From assembly GCA_016789785.1 (NCBI GenBank), contig JAEUQE010000027.1, forward strand, positions 1-55,172: a stretch of DNA of 55,172 nucleotides. Direction: 5' to 3'. The translations under genes and the position numbers were made by a program. This document shows, piece by piece, positions 9,287 to 17,504 of the stretch. Under the pieces are notes generated by a model. The model saw only the letters and a list, made by a program, of their open reading frames with translations. It was not told the origin of the DNA and searched no databases. How positions within the stretch are numbered: the stretch's first letter is position 1; each line of letters opens with the position of its first letter. Origin of the DNA: Bryobacterales bacterium. GTDB lineage: Bacteria > Acidobacteriota > Terriglobia > Bryobacterales > Bryobacteraceae.

Positions 9287-10617
9287 CATTGGAATCTCTT
9301 CTCACTGGCCTGGTGATTGCGCCCGGTGCGCTGTTCGCGGCTTTGGCCTTCGTATGGTTGCTCGGTTGGACGCCTGGCGAACGCGTCATCGCGAAACTGA
9401 CCGCCACCCTCTACACCCTGCTGACGGCTGGCGCGATCTGGCTTGGTTACTCCATGGGATCCGCGTCAGCGGTCGTTGAAACACGAGAGGCGCACTGGTT
9501 TCATATTGGCCAGTATCACTTTGGCCTCGCGCTGCGTTCGGACTGGCTATCGTACCCACTGATCACCCTCACCATCCTGCTGGCGGGACTGGTCGGCGTT
9601 TTCTCGGTCCGCTATCTTCATCGTGACCGCGGCTATTTCCGTTTCTTCCTGTTGCTGCATCTGTTCACATTCGGTGCGTTGCTGGTGGTTACTGCCGCCA
9701 ACCTGGATCTGCTCCTCTGTGGATGGGAGTTGGTGGGCGTCACCTCCGTTTTGCTGATCGCCTTCTTCTCAGAGCGCCGCGAGCCCGTTCGCAATGCGGT
9801 GCGCGTTTTCGGCTTCTATCGTGTCGCCGACCTCGGGTTGCTGATCGCGTTGTTTGTGTTGCATGCGGAGATCGGAGGAACGCATCCCACCAAACTGGCC
9901 GAACTCAGCACATCGGGCGCGACGCTGGTTGGTCTTCTGTTGTTGATGGCAGCGGCCGGCAAGTCGGCGCAGGCCCCATTCTCGGCTTGGCTGCCGCGAG
10001 CGATGGAAGGCCCAACCCCGTCGAGCGCGATTTTCTACGGAGCAATCTCAGTCCACCTCGGCGCCTACCTGCTGCTTCGGGCGGCTCCTGTCCTCGAGAA
10101 GTCCCCTCTGGCTTCCGTCGCGGTCGCAGTCGTCGGCGCCGTCACTGCGTTACTCGCTACCTTGGTTCACCGCGCCTCGACGGACGCGAAAACCGCGCTG
10201 GCGTTCGCGGGCATGGCGCAGTTGGGACTCATCTTCATCGAGATCTCCCTCGGCTGGTATCAACTGGCGCTCGCCCACATGCTCGGCCACGCCGTGGTGC
10301 GTACCCTTCAGTTCTTGCGTGCGCCCTCCATGTTGCACGACTACCATCGCGTGCACGCGGCCGCGGGCGGGCACCTTGAGCCGACAGGCGAGCACTACCA
10401 CCGCATCCTCCCCGAACCCGTGCGCCTCTGGCTCTACCGCGCGGCGGTGGACCGCGGCTATCAGGATGCCTTGCTCGACCGTCTGGTGATCGGACCGGTG
10501 CAATGGTTGGCCAAGGTCTGCGAGGCATTCGAACCAGGCGCTCGCGGCCCCCTGGCACAGGAGAATCAAACTCCGTCCCGCAAGCCTGTCACGTTCGCCC
10601 GAAGGGTGGAGGGTTAA
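9283..10617 (+). CDS. dabB: DabB-type NuoL/MrpA-like membrane subunit
   Basis: The 444-residue protein has about 12-13 hydrophobic helices. It carries the antiporter-like core of complex I NuoL: LLCGWELVGVTSVLLIAFF, then the hallmark GKSAQAPFSAWLPRAMEGPTP loop-helix with its lysine, and LSALLH-like IFYGAISVHLGAYLLLR. In DAB systems this subunit conducts protons or sodium to drive CO2 hydration in DabA. GTG 9283 overlaps the dabA stop, so coupling is tight. At 444 residues it is shorter than full NuoL proteins; the C-terminal part after residue 380 is a soluble tail (HRVHAAAGGHLEPTGEHYH). Confidence 0.88.
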   Translation: MTLESLLTGLVIAPGALFAALAFVWLLGWTPGERVIAKLTATLYTLLTAGAIWLGYSMGSASAVVETREAHWFHIGQYHFGLALRSDWLSYPLITLTILLAGLVGVFSVRYLHRDRGYFRFFLLLHLFTFGALLVVTAANLDLLLCGWELVGVTSVLLIAFFSERREPVRNAVRVFGFYRVADLGLLIALFVLHAEIGGTHPTKLAELSTSGATLVGLLLLMAAAGKSAQAPFSAWLPRAMEGPTPSSAIFYGAISVHLGAYLLLRAAPVLEKSPLASVAVAVVGAVTALLATLVHRASTDAKTALAFAGMAQLGLIFIEISLGWYQLALAHMLGHAVVRTLQFLRAPSMLHDYHRVHAAAGGHLEPTGEHYHRILPEPVRLWLYRAAVDRGYQDALLDRLVIGPVQWLAKVCEAFEPGARGPLAQENQTPSRKPVTFARRVEG

Positions 10618-10621
10618 GCCG

Positions 10622-11776
10622 ATGTTCTCACTCGATTCGCTCGCGCTCACGTCGATCGCCGGATACGTGCTGCTTGCGGCAGTGACCCTGATCTCCGCCC
10701 GCAAGCACGATTGGCGCGATCCGCTCTGGCGATCCTCAATGCTGCTGGCTGTTGCCGGGAATCTGCTTGCTTATGCCGCCGCATCGCCCTGGGTCTTCCT
10801 TGCGGGCTGGTGTCTTTCGGTGGCTCCACTCTGGCTCGATCGCGAATCCTATGGACACGGCGTCCGCGTGATTCACTCTCTCAGCATTGGCGCGCTCACT
10901 GCCGCGTTTCTGCATCCCCATCCTGTATTCGCATTCGGCCTTCTCGTGTTCGCCGCGTTCCTGCGAAAGGGGATCTTCCCTTTCCACTTCTGGGTGCCGG
11001 GAGCATTCGAGCGCGGCTCCATCCCCTACCTGGGATTGCTGTTCAACGGGCATCTCGGCGCGTATCTGATGCTTCGTTTCGCCGTGCCGCGGTATCCCGA
11101 GATCGCCTCACAGGCACTGTCGATCCTGGGCATGCTCGCGATCCTAACGTCGCTCTATGCCGCGGTCCTGGGCATCGCCGCAAGGCAGCCGAGGCGCATC
11201 CTGGCACTGCTCTGCATCAGTCAGGCCGCGTTCATTCTGGCAGGGATCGAGAATCGCAATCCGGAAGGAATCACCGGAGCACTGCTTCAATGGTGGGTAG
11301 TCGCATTCGCAACCACCAGCCTGCTATTGGTGTATCGCGCTCTGGAGGCGCGCACCACGGAGGCGGCCATGCCGCAAGGGATGCAGGGAATGCTTGGCCT
11401 TGGCTATCACGCGCCGCGTCTCGCGGTGTTCTTCGCGGTGTCCGCGCTTGCGCTGATTGGCCTGCCGGGCACGCTGGGCTTCATCGCCGAGGATTTGCTG
11501 TTCCATGGCTCCCTCGAATCGCATCCGCTCCTCGGCATCGGTCTTCCGCTCGCCACCGCCATCAACGCCATCACCGCGATCCGGCTGATGGCCGTGCTCT
11601 TCATGGGGCGGCGAGGCCTTCACACGCCACCGGTTCCCGACGCCACAATGCGGGAGCGCCTTGCCTTTTCTCTGCTGGTCGTTCTCCTGGTGGCCGGAGG
11701 AATTGCGCCCTCACTTCCAATTGAACTGCGCGGCCACTCCGCGGCCTGGATCGCCGGTCTGCTGACAAGCCGCTAA
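10622..11776 (+). CDS. Second NuoL/M-like membrane protein of the dab operon
   Basis: The 384-residue polytopic protein starts four bases after the first DabB-type gene. It holds a diverged proton-transporter core: LRKGIFPFHFWVPGAFERGS (matching KxxxxPFHxWLPxA), GLLFNGHLGAYLMLRFA, and a late GLPGTLGFIAEDLLFHG like the NuoM/NuoL GLPGxxGFxxE segment. The order of segments and the loss of some helices suggest a truncated antiporter-like subunit. Known DAB systems as I recall them have one such subunit, so this may form a heteromeric membrane part with the first. Its function is inferred from context. Confidence 0.75.
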   Translation: MFSLDSLALTSIAGYVLLAAVTLISARKHDWRDPLWRSSMLLAVAGNLLAYAAASPWVFLAGWCLSVAPLWLDRESYGHGVRVIHSLSIGALTAAFLHPHPVFAFGLLVFAAFLRKGIFPFHFWVPGAFERGSIPYLGLLFNGHLGAYLMLRFAVPRYPEIASQALSILGMLAILTSLYAAVLGIAARQPRRILALLCISQAAFILAGIENRNPEGITGALLQWWVVAFATTSLLLVYRALEARTTEAAMPQGMQGMLGLGYHAPRLAVFFAVSALALIGLPGTLGFIAEDLLFHGSLESHPLLGIGLPLATAINAITAIRLMAVLFMGRRGLHTPPVPDATMRERLAFSLLVVLLVAGGIAPSLPIELRGHSAAWIAGLLTSR

Positions 11777-11785
11777 TCTGGATCT

Positions 11786-13156
11786 ATGGGCTGGTCCGAT
11801 TCGAATCCGATTGAGGAGCGCACGGTTCTGCGCGCGCTCGTTGCCGGATTCACGCTCGTGCTCGCACTGCTCGGGCTTGCTGGATACGTCGCCATCCGCA
11901 GCACTCGCGCGATCGAGCAGGACGCCGCGGACGTAGGACGCGAGCAACTGGCCATGGCCCGCCTTCTCAACGACGTGCAGGCCGGTCAGAATACGATGGC
12001 TGCCATCATCCATCGCCTTGCGCCGGGACAGCAGGAGACCGCCGATCGCGCTCAGCTCATCCACGAACTCGAAGGCGCCGATGAAGCACTCACCAAACTG
12101 GCCGCTTCCGCCATGCAGAGTTCAGAAGCGCACTTGTGGCGGGATCTCGGCAAGGCGGTCCGGCAGTTCTCCGCGGGCGTGCGGCGCGCCATTGCCGACC
12201 CGGCGCCCCGCACCGCAACCGATCTTGCGCACCTCTTCGACCTGCATGATCGCGTCGTGCGTATCGAGCAGCAGCTTCTCATCGCCAGTGAAAAGCGCGT
12301 CGAGCAAACCGAGCGCGCCATCGAAACCGAGTCCCACGACCTCGCCGTCAGTTCGCAGATTCTCCTTGGAGCGTGTCTCGTACTCGCGCTGCTGTGCGCG
12401 GCGCTCACGGTGAGCTTCGCGCGGCGCAGCATCCGCAAGATCGAGAATCAGGCCAGCGAGTTGAGCCGCGTATCGTGGCATCTGCTGCAAAGCCAGGAAT
12501 CGCTGGCACGCCGGTTCTCGCACGAGCTGCACGATGAACTGGGACAATCGCTCGCCGCCGTCAAGGCCAATCTCAACGCCTCCGGACGACCCGCGGATTG
12601 GGCTGCTCACCGTGCCGATTGCCTGCAGTTGGTGGACTCCGCCATCGCCAATGTCCGCGAGCTCTCCCAACTTCTGCATCCGGTAATTCTCGATGACTTC
12701 GGACTGGATGCGGGACTGCGCTGGCTCACCGACGGCTTCGCTCAACGCACTTCCATCGCGGTTGACTATGTGTCCGCTTTCCGTGGGCGGCTGAACGACG
12801 AAATCGAGACTCATCTGTTCCGCATTGCGCAGGAAGCGTTCACCAACATCGCCCGGCATTCCCGGGCCACGCGGGTCAAGGTGGAACTCCTGGAGGTCGC
12901 ACCCGGCCATGTCCGTATGAGTATCGAAGACAATGGCCTCGGCCTTCCCGATACCTCCGGCACTCATCCTCCCGCATCACTCGGAATGATCGGCATGCGG
13001 GCACGCGCAAGAGAAATCCAAGCACAACTGCAGTTCGGCGTCCCGCCTGACGGTGGATTACGAATCGACGTGGACGTGCCGCCCCGTACCTCCTCAGAAA
13101 CTGAAAATGGAAATCATGTCAAGCAGCCAGAAAAAGCGCATCCTCTTGGCCGATGA
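11786..13156 (+). CDS. Membrane sensor histidine kinase, NarX/DesK-like (HisKA_3)
   Basis: The 456-residue protein has a transmembrane helix at residues 17-37, a periplasmic four-helix-like region of about 155 residues, a second helix at 192-212, a short linker and a HisKA_3 dimerisation domain with phospho-His249 in SHELHDELGQS. A HATPase_c domain follows, with the N-box ALFRIAQEAFTNIARHS-type segment and SIEDNGLGLP. It begins nine bases after the second NuoM-like gene and overlaps the response regulator, so it may sense carbon or pH state for the dab operon. The ligand is not identifiable. Confidence 0.9.
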   Translation: MGWSDSNPIEERTVLRALVAGFTLVLALLGLAGYVAIRSTRAIEQDAADVGREQLAMARLLNDVQAGQNTMAAIIHRLAPGQQETADRAQLIHELEGADEALTKLAASAMQSSEAHLWRDLGKAVRQFSAGVRRAIADPAPRTATDLAHLFDLHDRVVRIEQQLLIASEKRVEQTERAIETESHDLAVSSQILLGACLVLALLCAALTVSFARRSIRKIENQASELSRVSWHLLQSQESLARRFSHELHDELGQSLAAVKANLNASGRPADWAAHRADCLQLVDSAIANVRELSQLLHPVILDDFGLDAGLRWLTDGFAQRTSIAVDYVSAFRGRLNDEIETHLFRIAQEAFTNIARHSRATRVKVELLEVAPGHVRMSIEDNGLGLPDTSGTHPPASLGMIGMRARAREIQAQLQFGVPPDGGLRIDVDVPPRTSSETENGNHVKQPEKAHPLGR

Positions 13157-13760
13157 TCACACCGTGGTCCGCAGCGGTTTCCGGATGATTCTGAATTCGC
13201 AGGACGATCTGGAAGTGGTCGGTGAAGCGTCCAACGGGCGCGACGCTGTCGCCATGGCTGTCGAACTGCAGCCCGACATCATCGTGATGGACGTGACCAT
13301 GCCGGAACTGAATGGAATTGAGGCCACCCGCCGGATTTGCGAGTCGCTGCCGCGCGCCCGCGTGCTCGCGCTTTCCATGCACAAGGACGGTGTGTATGTT
13401 CGCGAGATCCTGCGGGCGGGAGCAAGCGGATACTTGCTCAAGGACTCGGATGAGTCCGATCTGCTGACGGCCGTGCGAGCCGTTGGTCGTGGCGATGGCT
13501 TTCTCAGCCCAAGCATCGCGGACGCCGTGTTGAGCGACTACCGCAAGCACGTCACCAATCCACTCGACCTGCTCACCACGCGCGAACGCGAAGTGCTGCA
13601 GTGGATCGCCGAGGGGAAGACCAACAAAGAGATCGCGCAAGGTCTGAACCTCAGCGTCTATACGGTGGAAGCTCACCGCGGCCGCATCATGGAAAAACTC
13701 AATCTTCACTCGACGGGCGAACTGGTGCGATTTGCCGTGCGTAACGGTGTGATCGACTAA
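13107..13760 (+). CDS. NarL/FixJ-family response regulator
   Basis: About 217 residues from ATG 13107; a second ATG at 13116 is equally plausible. The receiver has the acidic pair LLADDH, phospho-Asp in IVMDVTMPELNG, and KDSDESDLL in place of the usual late Lys segment. A LuxR-type HTH lies at the C terminus (LTTREREVLQWIAEGKTNKEIA, then VEAHRGRIMEKLNLHS). The start lies within the 3' end of the kinase gene (about 50 bases of overlap), so the pair is co-translated. The target promoter is unknown, with the dab/SulP intergenic palindrome a candidate. Confidence 0.92.
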   Translation: MEIMSSSQKKRILLADDHTVVRSGFRMILNSQDDLEVVGEASNGRDAVAMAVELQPDIIVMDVTMPELNGIEATRRICESLPRARVLALSMHKDGVYVREILRAGASGYLLKDSDESDLLTAVRAVGRGDGFLSPSIADAVLSDYRKHVTNPLDLLTTREREVLQWIAEGKTNKEIAQGLNLSVYTVEAHRGRIMEKLNLHSTGELVRFAVRNGVID

Positions 13761-13772
13761 CCCGAAGACCTC

Positions 13773-13809
13773 ACGCCAGGTTGCTGATCACCTTGTCGCG
13801 AGCCTTGCC
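13773..13809. repeat. 37-bp direct repeat, left copy (duplicate of a sulfatase gene 3' end)
   Basis: These 37 bases match 22226-22262 at 36 positions; the single difference, at 13798 versus 22251, is synonymous in the sulfatase frame. Read on the minus strand the copy, together with the TCA just before it, encodes GKARDKVISNLA and a stop, the exact C-terminus of the sulfatase 8.4 kb away. It is either an attachment-site-like duplication or the last fragment of a lost paralogue. Confidence 0.85.
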
Positions 13810-13817
13810 TTGATCGC

Positions 13818-15074
13818 GTGCCCCACGTCCGAAGCTCCGTTTGGCCGATGAGCCGAAGAGTAGGGCCCAAAGCGATGCACGCACAGATGGCCCCGAACCG
13901 GCCCATCCCCGCATTGCGCTCGATTCCTGGTCCATTCGCCAGCCCGGTCACGCGTGTCTCGGTGGAGGGCCGCAAACCTGTGGGGTTTCTGAGTCAGTTG
14001 GTTGGTGCGGTAGTCGACGCTGTCGAAAGCGCGACGGGCAGCGAGAATTCGTCAGCCGGCAATGCCGCCGGGCAAGCAGCCTCAGCCGTAGAGCAAGCCG
14101 CGTCCAATGCGGCTGAGGCCGCGGCTGAAGCAGCCGGGGAGGCCGCGGAATTCGTTGCCATGGTCGGAGCGAGTGCCGGCAACGGCACCACCGGAGCCAT
14201 CAGAGGCTGGGTCGGAGGCGCGCTGACGGACGCCGGCATCCCACTGCCGAAGGCACTCGACCTGAGAGGCACCGTCAACCTCGTGGTTGCGGTCGGAGAA
14301 CTCACCGCGCACAGGATCGAGGCGAAGTTGGAGAGGATCGCGGGGCCCATTCCGGTCCGTACGGGTAAGGCGGCAATACTCGGTTTCGTGCAGGAAGGTC
14401 CGCGGGGCGCCTTTGACGCCGTGAAGGGGGTCGTGCTCGACACAGTGGACGCAGACAAACGAATTCGTGAGTGGATTGCCCGCACCGGTAGCGTGCTGGC
14501 GGAAACCTCACCGGCGGAAGCGGCGGACCGGATTCTGGCTGAGGCGCCGAATGGGCCCGCGGCCACATGGAGGGCGCTGCAGGATCTGTTGGGAGGCCGG
14601 GATAGCACGGGCCGCCGCAAACCAGGCCCGCTGACCACCCTGGCCGGCTACGCCGATCACGAGCGCCGTATGCTCCTTGAGGAACTTCGGCGTGCGGCGG
14701 CGCTTGTGGAGCAGTCCCTGCCCAAGGGCCCGATCATCACTGTCCGCGTTCCACCGCCCCGTTCCACTCGTGCGCCACAGGGCATCGAACTGCAGCGGCT
14801 GATTCCTGTGGTCGCGGGCACGCCAGGACAGGCCGGTCCGCAGCTTGATCCCGCCCTTGCCCGCCTTCTTGCGAACGCTACCAGCATCGCTCTGCGAAGC
14901 GCAGCGCTGCATGCTCGGCTGCAACTATGGCTTGCAATGATCGCCCGCCTGAGCCGCATCCAGGCGCTTGCCGGGAAACCCTCGCGGGAACAGCCCAAGT
15001 CGCCGCTATCGGGACACGCGGGGCTGCCGCACACGGCTTCGCTAATTCGTAAATCGGCGCTGCGGCGTTCTTAG
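13818..15074 (+). CDS. Unrecognised Ala-rich protein
   Basis: The protein is up to 418 residues. The start is uncertain: GTG 13818 is the longest, and ATGs at 13848, 13875 and 13887 are alternatives. No family is recognised. Residues 75-110 form an Ala/Glu-rich helix (SAVEQAASNAAEAAAEAAG), followed by a Gly/Ala-rich amphipathic stretch (VGASAGNGTTGAIRGWVGGAL) that could associate with membranes. A basic, helix-rich C-terminal half contains RMLLEELRRAAALVEQ and ARLLANATSIALRSAALHA. There is no signal peptide. It sits just inside the left 37-bp repeat and upstream of a zincin-motif gene, so a secreted effector or particle-associated protein is one idea, not shown. Confidence 0.6.
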   Translation: MPHVRSSVWPMSRRVGPKAMHAQMAPNRPIPALRSIPGPFASPVTRVSVEGRKPVGFLSQLVGAVVDAVESATGSENSSAGNAAGQAASAVEQAASNAAEAAAEAAGEAAEFVAMVGASAGNGTTGAIRGWVGGALTDAGIPLPKALDLRGTVNLVVAVGELTAHRIEAKLERIAGPIPVRTGKAAILGFVQEGPRGAFDAVKGVVLDTVDADKRIREWIARTGSVLAETSPAEAADRILAEAPNGPAATWRALQDLLGGRDSTGRRKPGPLTTLAGYADHERRMLLEELRRAAALVEQSLPKGPIITVRVPPPRSTRAPQGIELQRLIPVVAGTPGQAGPQLDPALARLLANATSIALRSAALHARLQLWLAMIARLSRIQALAGKPSREQPKSPLSGHAGLPHTASLIRKSALRRS

Positions 15075-15137
15075 CCTGGTCCATTCTTCCAGCAAACCGC
15101 GCGTGTCTTGCGGGCGACAACAGGAGGAGCCTCACAC

Positions 15138-16082
15138 ATGAAACAGATCGTCCTGTCCATGCTCTTAGGCGCCATGGCCATTCCATGCACTGCACAAGTG
15201 CAAGACCTGAAATTCTTCAAACTCGTGGGCGTCAATGGTGGTTCGGTCGCAAACGACTGCTACATCAACGACAACGGTACCGTGGCCGCCTCCATCCGAT
15301 ACGATCAGGGAGGAGTCTCCCTCGATCAGGCCTATCAACTCAACAACGGCAAGACCGAGATCCTCCCCCACCTGCCCGGCTACGTACGCTCGATTGTTAA
15401 GGGCATCAACAACCAGGGAGAGATCCTGGGACGCCTGTCCGGAGGCGGCCAGTCCGACTTCGCCGTCGTCGTGTGGAAGAACAAGATTCCCACCCCAGTC
15501 GTCCTGCCTTCAGCGTCCCATCCGGCCAACCGTCAAGTCCCCACACCCATCGCCATCGACAACGCGGGACGCATTCTCGTCAACATCCTGGAACTGAATC
15601 CCGCCAACCAAACCGTTTCGCAGGACTATTTCCTCCTTCAGGGATCGGCGGCGGCGAAACTACCTCCGCTGCTGCCCGGCGGCCCTGTCAGCAACGTGTA
15701 TTTCTACGCCTACACCTCAATGAATAACACCGGCAGTATCGCCGGGTTCGCCCAGGTCACGCGGTTGGGCCAGTTGCGGATCATCGGGTTCATCCTCAAG
15801 AACGGCGTATTTCAGGAAGTACTTGTGGACGACCTGTTTGGCGTCCGGGGAATCAATCAAAAAGGCGAAGTGTTCGGCGACCGCTTTGATGGCTCCTTCT
15901 TTGTCTGGCGCAATGGACAAGTCGACCTTTTCCCCCGCCTCATGGTTTCCACTCTGGTCACCACATCCTCGTTCAACAACAGATCCGAGACTTGCGCCAG
16001 CGTCCGTATCTTCCAAGATGTGCCCGGCGCCGTGCGCGAGAACGCCATCGTGTCTTTCGGTGGAAAAGGTCCAAATCAATAG
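15138..16082 (+). CDS. Secreted HAF-repeat-like protein
   Basis: The 314-residue protein starts at ATG 15138, behind AGGAGGAG at a suitable distance. A signal peptide (MKQIVLSMLLGAMAIPCTAQ) is followed by repeated modules of the kind INDNGTVAASIRYDQGG, INNQGEILGRLSGG, IDNAGRILVNI, MNNTGSIAGFAQ and INQKGEVFG. The Asn-x-x-Gly turns recur about every 50 residues, as in HAF-repeat extracellular proteins with propeller-like folds. The zincin gene follows after nine bases. Its role is unknown; it is probably a secreted surface or matrix component. Confidence 0.7.
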   Translation: MKQIVLSMLLGAMAIPCTAQVQDLKFFKLVGVNGGSVANDCYINDNGTVAASIRYDQGGVSLDQAYQLNNGKTEILPHLPGYVRSIVKGINNQGEILGRLSGGGQSDFAVVVWKNKIPTPVVLPSASHPANRQVPTPIAIDNAGRILVNILELNPANQTVSQDYFLLQGSAAAKLPPLLPGGPVSNVYFYAYTSMNNTGSIAGFAQVTRLGQLRIIGFILKNGVFQEVLVDDLFGVRGINQKGEVFGDRFDGSFFVWRNGQVDLFPRLMVSTLVTTSSFNNRSETCASVRIFQDVPGAVRENAIVSFGGKGPNQ

Positions 16083-16091
16083 GAGATCCTC

Positions 16092-16577
16092 ATGGCCACA
16101 CGCAGTCTGACCTCAGCAGAAGAACTGTTTGCCCGGCAAGTTTTCAGCGGCAGTATCGCCTATTACAACGTCCGCGTGCGCGACGATCTCGGGTTTCAAA
16201 ACAAGCCTTGGACAAGCCCTCCGAGCGTGGCCATATCACCGTACTATGTGCTTCATGTCGGACCCGACGCCTATCCCAACATGCTCTATTGGAAGCGGCT
16301 GCTGATCCACGAGTTGGCGCATGTCTGGCAAGGGCAGCATGGAGTTCCCAAGGGCTACGTGCTCAACTCCGCCTATCACCAGTCGATCGCCGCCATCTCA
16401 AGCGGTGGAGACGTCGCCCCAGCCTACAGTTATCAGGTCGGGCTCAAATGGTGGCAGTACAATTGCGAACAGCAAGCATCGATTGTTGAGGATTGGTACG
16501 CCGGCGGGATGAAGTCCTCCAGTCCCCGCTACGTGTACATCACCACCAACATCCGCCCCGGAAACCCGTTCGCTTGA
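16092..16577 (+). CDS. Small HExxH zincin-like protein
   Basis: The 161-residue protein carries a clear metallopeptidase motif, LLIHELAHVWQ, with His73, Glu74 and His77. A later segment, CEQQASIVEDWYAGG, may supply the third zinc ligand through a Glu. Similar short proteins with HELTHVWQ plus EQQAxIV are known, as I recall, next to secretion-system spike or Rhs genes. No signal peptide is present. AGGAG lies just upstream of the ATG. It may process a neighbouring secreted protein or be a vestigial zincin. Confidence 0.7.
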   Translation: MATRSLTSAEELFARQVFSGSIAYYNVRVRDDLGFQNKPWTSPPSVAISPYYVLHVGPDAYPNMLYWKRLLIHELAHVWQGQHGVPKGYVLNSAYHQSIAAISSGGDVAPAYSYQVGLKWWQYNCEQQASIVEDWYAGGMKSSSPRYVYITTNIRPGNPFA

Positions 16578-16584
16578 GACGCAC

Positions 16585-17475
16585 ATGATTCTCGCAATCA
16601 CGCTCCTCTTGCTTACGCGTGCGCAGGCCCAGCCCGAACAGGCCAGTGCTGCGACTCCCGACGTCTACCGGGATCCCGAATCGGGCTTCGCGCTCCGGCT
16701 GCGGGGCGGGTTCCAGTTTCTCGGAAAACAGGAATCCATCATTTTGTTTGGATCGAAAACCACTCCCGGCGCGGTGTTTCTGGAAACCGGCGAGGCGTTC
16801 TCTCTGCAGGAACTGGACGCCGCGACGCGCATCGGCTATCAGGATGAGGGCGTCGCGCTCCTTCCGGATGGCCCAGTAACCAGGCTCAGTCTGACGTTGG
16901 GGGCGGGAGTTGCCTTCCCCGTCAAGGGAACTCTCGACAACCAGCCCGTGCGCGGCATTCTTGCAGGAGTCCGAGCCAACACGGGCCGCTGCTTCATCGT
17001 GCTTGCGGCGACCACGCCCGAGGCCTGGGACAAACTCGCTCCCGTCGCCACGCAGATCGCCGCGGGGATTGAACTCTTCACTCCGGAGACCCCACCCGTC
17101 GATCAGCGGCTCGCCACTTACTTCGCGGGCAAGCGTCTCAGCTATTACTTCAGCCGCGGCTCCACATCTCTTTCCGGGGCCGCGCAGGGCACGTTTCAAT
17201 CGACGGAGCGGATCTACCTTTGCGGCGACGGCTCGTTTCACTATGGCGAGCAGACGAATGCCAGCTTCGACGTTCCGCAAGCGTTCGGCTATTCGCGCAC
17301 CGGAGACAGTAGTTCCGGCAGATGGCTGGTGAGCGGGGAGGGCGGCGGCGCTTTGCTCACGCTCCGTTTTCATGACGGGCGCCTGTGGCGATACCGCGCC
17401 ACGAGCCTCGGCAACGAGGTGGTGTATCTCAACGGAAGCCGCTATTTTCGCAGCGGACAGACGCGTTGCCGGTAA
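16585..17475 (+). CDS. Secreted protein of unknown function
   Basis: The 296-residue protein has a short signal peptide (MILAITLLLLTRAQAQ). Residues 24-165 resemble a PsbP-like alpha/beta domain (YRDPESGFALRLRGGFQFLG at the start, FIVLAATTPEAWDKLAPVATQI near the end). The C-terminal third is beta-rich with GRWLVSGEGGGALLTLRF followed by DGRLWRYR, a lipocalin-like pattern seen in some secreted bacterial proteins. The gene starts seven bases after the zincin stop. No catalytic motif is apparent. Confidence 0.65.
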   Translation: MILAITLLLLTRAQAQPEQASAATPDVYRDPESGFALRLRGGFQFLGKQESIILFGSKTTPGAVFLETGEAFSLQELDAATRIGYQDEGVALLPDGPVTRLSLTLGAGVAFPVKGTLDNQPVRGILAGVRANTGRCFIVLAATTPEAWDKLAPVATQIAAGIELFTPETPPVDQRLATYFAGKRLSYYFSRGSTSLSGAAQGTFQSTERIYLCGDGSFHYGEQTNASFDVPQAFGYSRTGDSSSGRWLVSGEGGGALLTLRFHDGRLWRYRATSLGNEVVYLNGSRYFRSGQTRCR

Positions 17476-17504
17476 GTTGCCTGTCGAACTTCAGAGAGAT
17501 CTCG

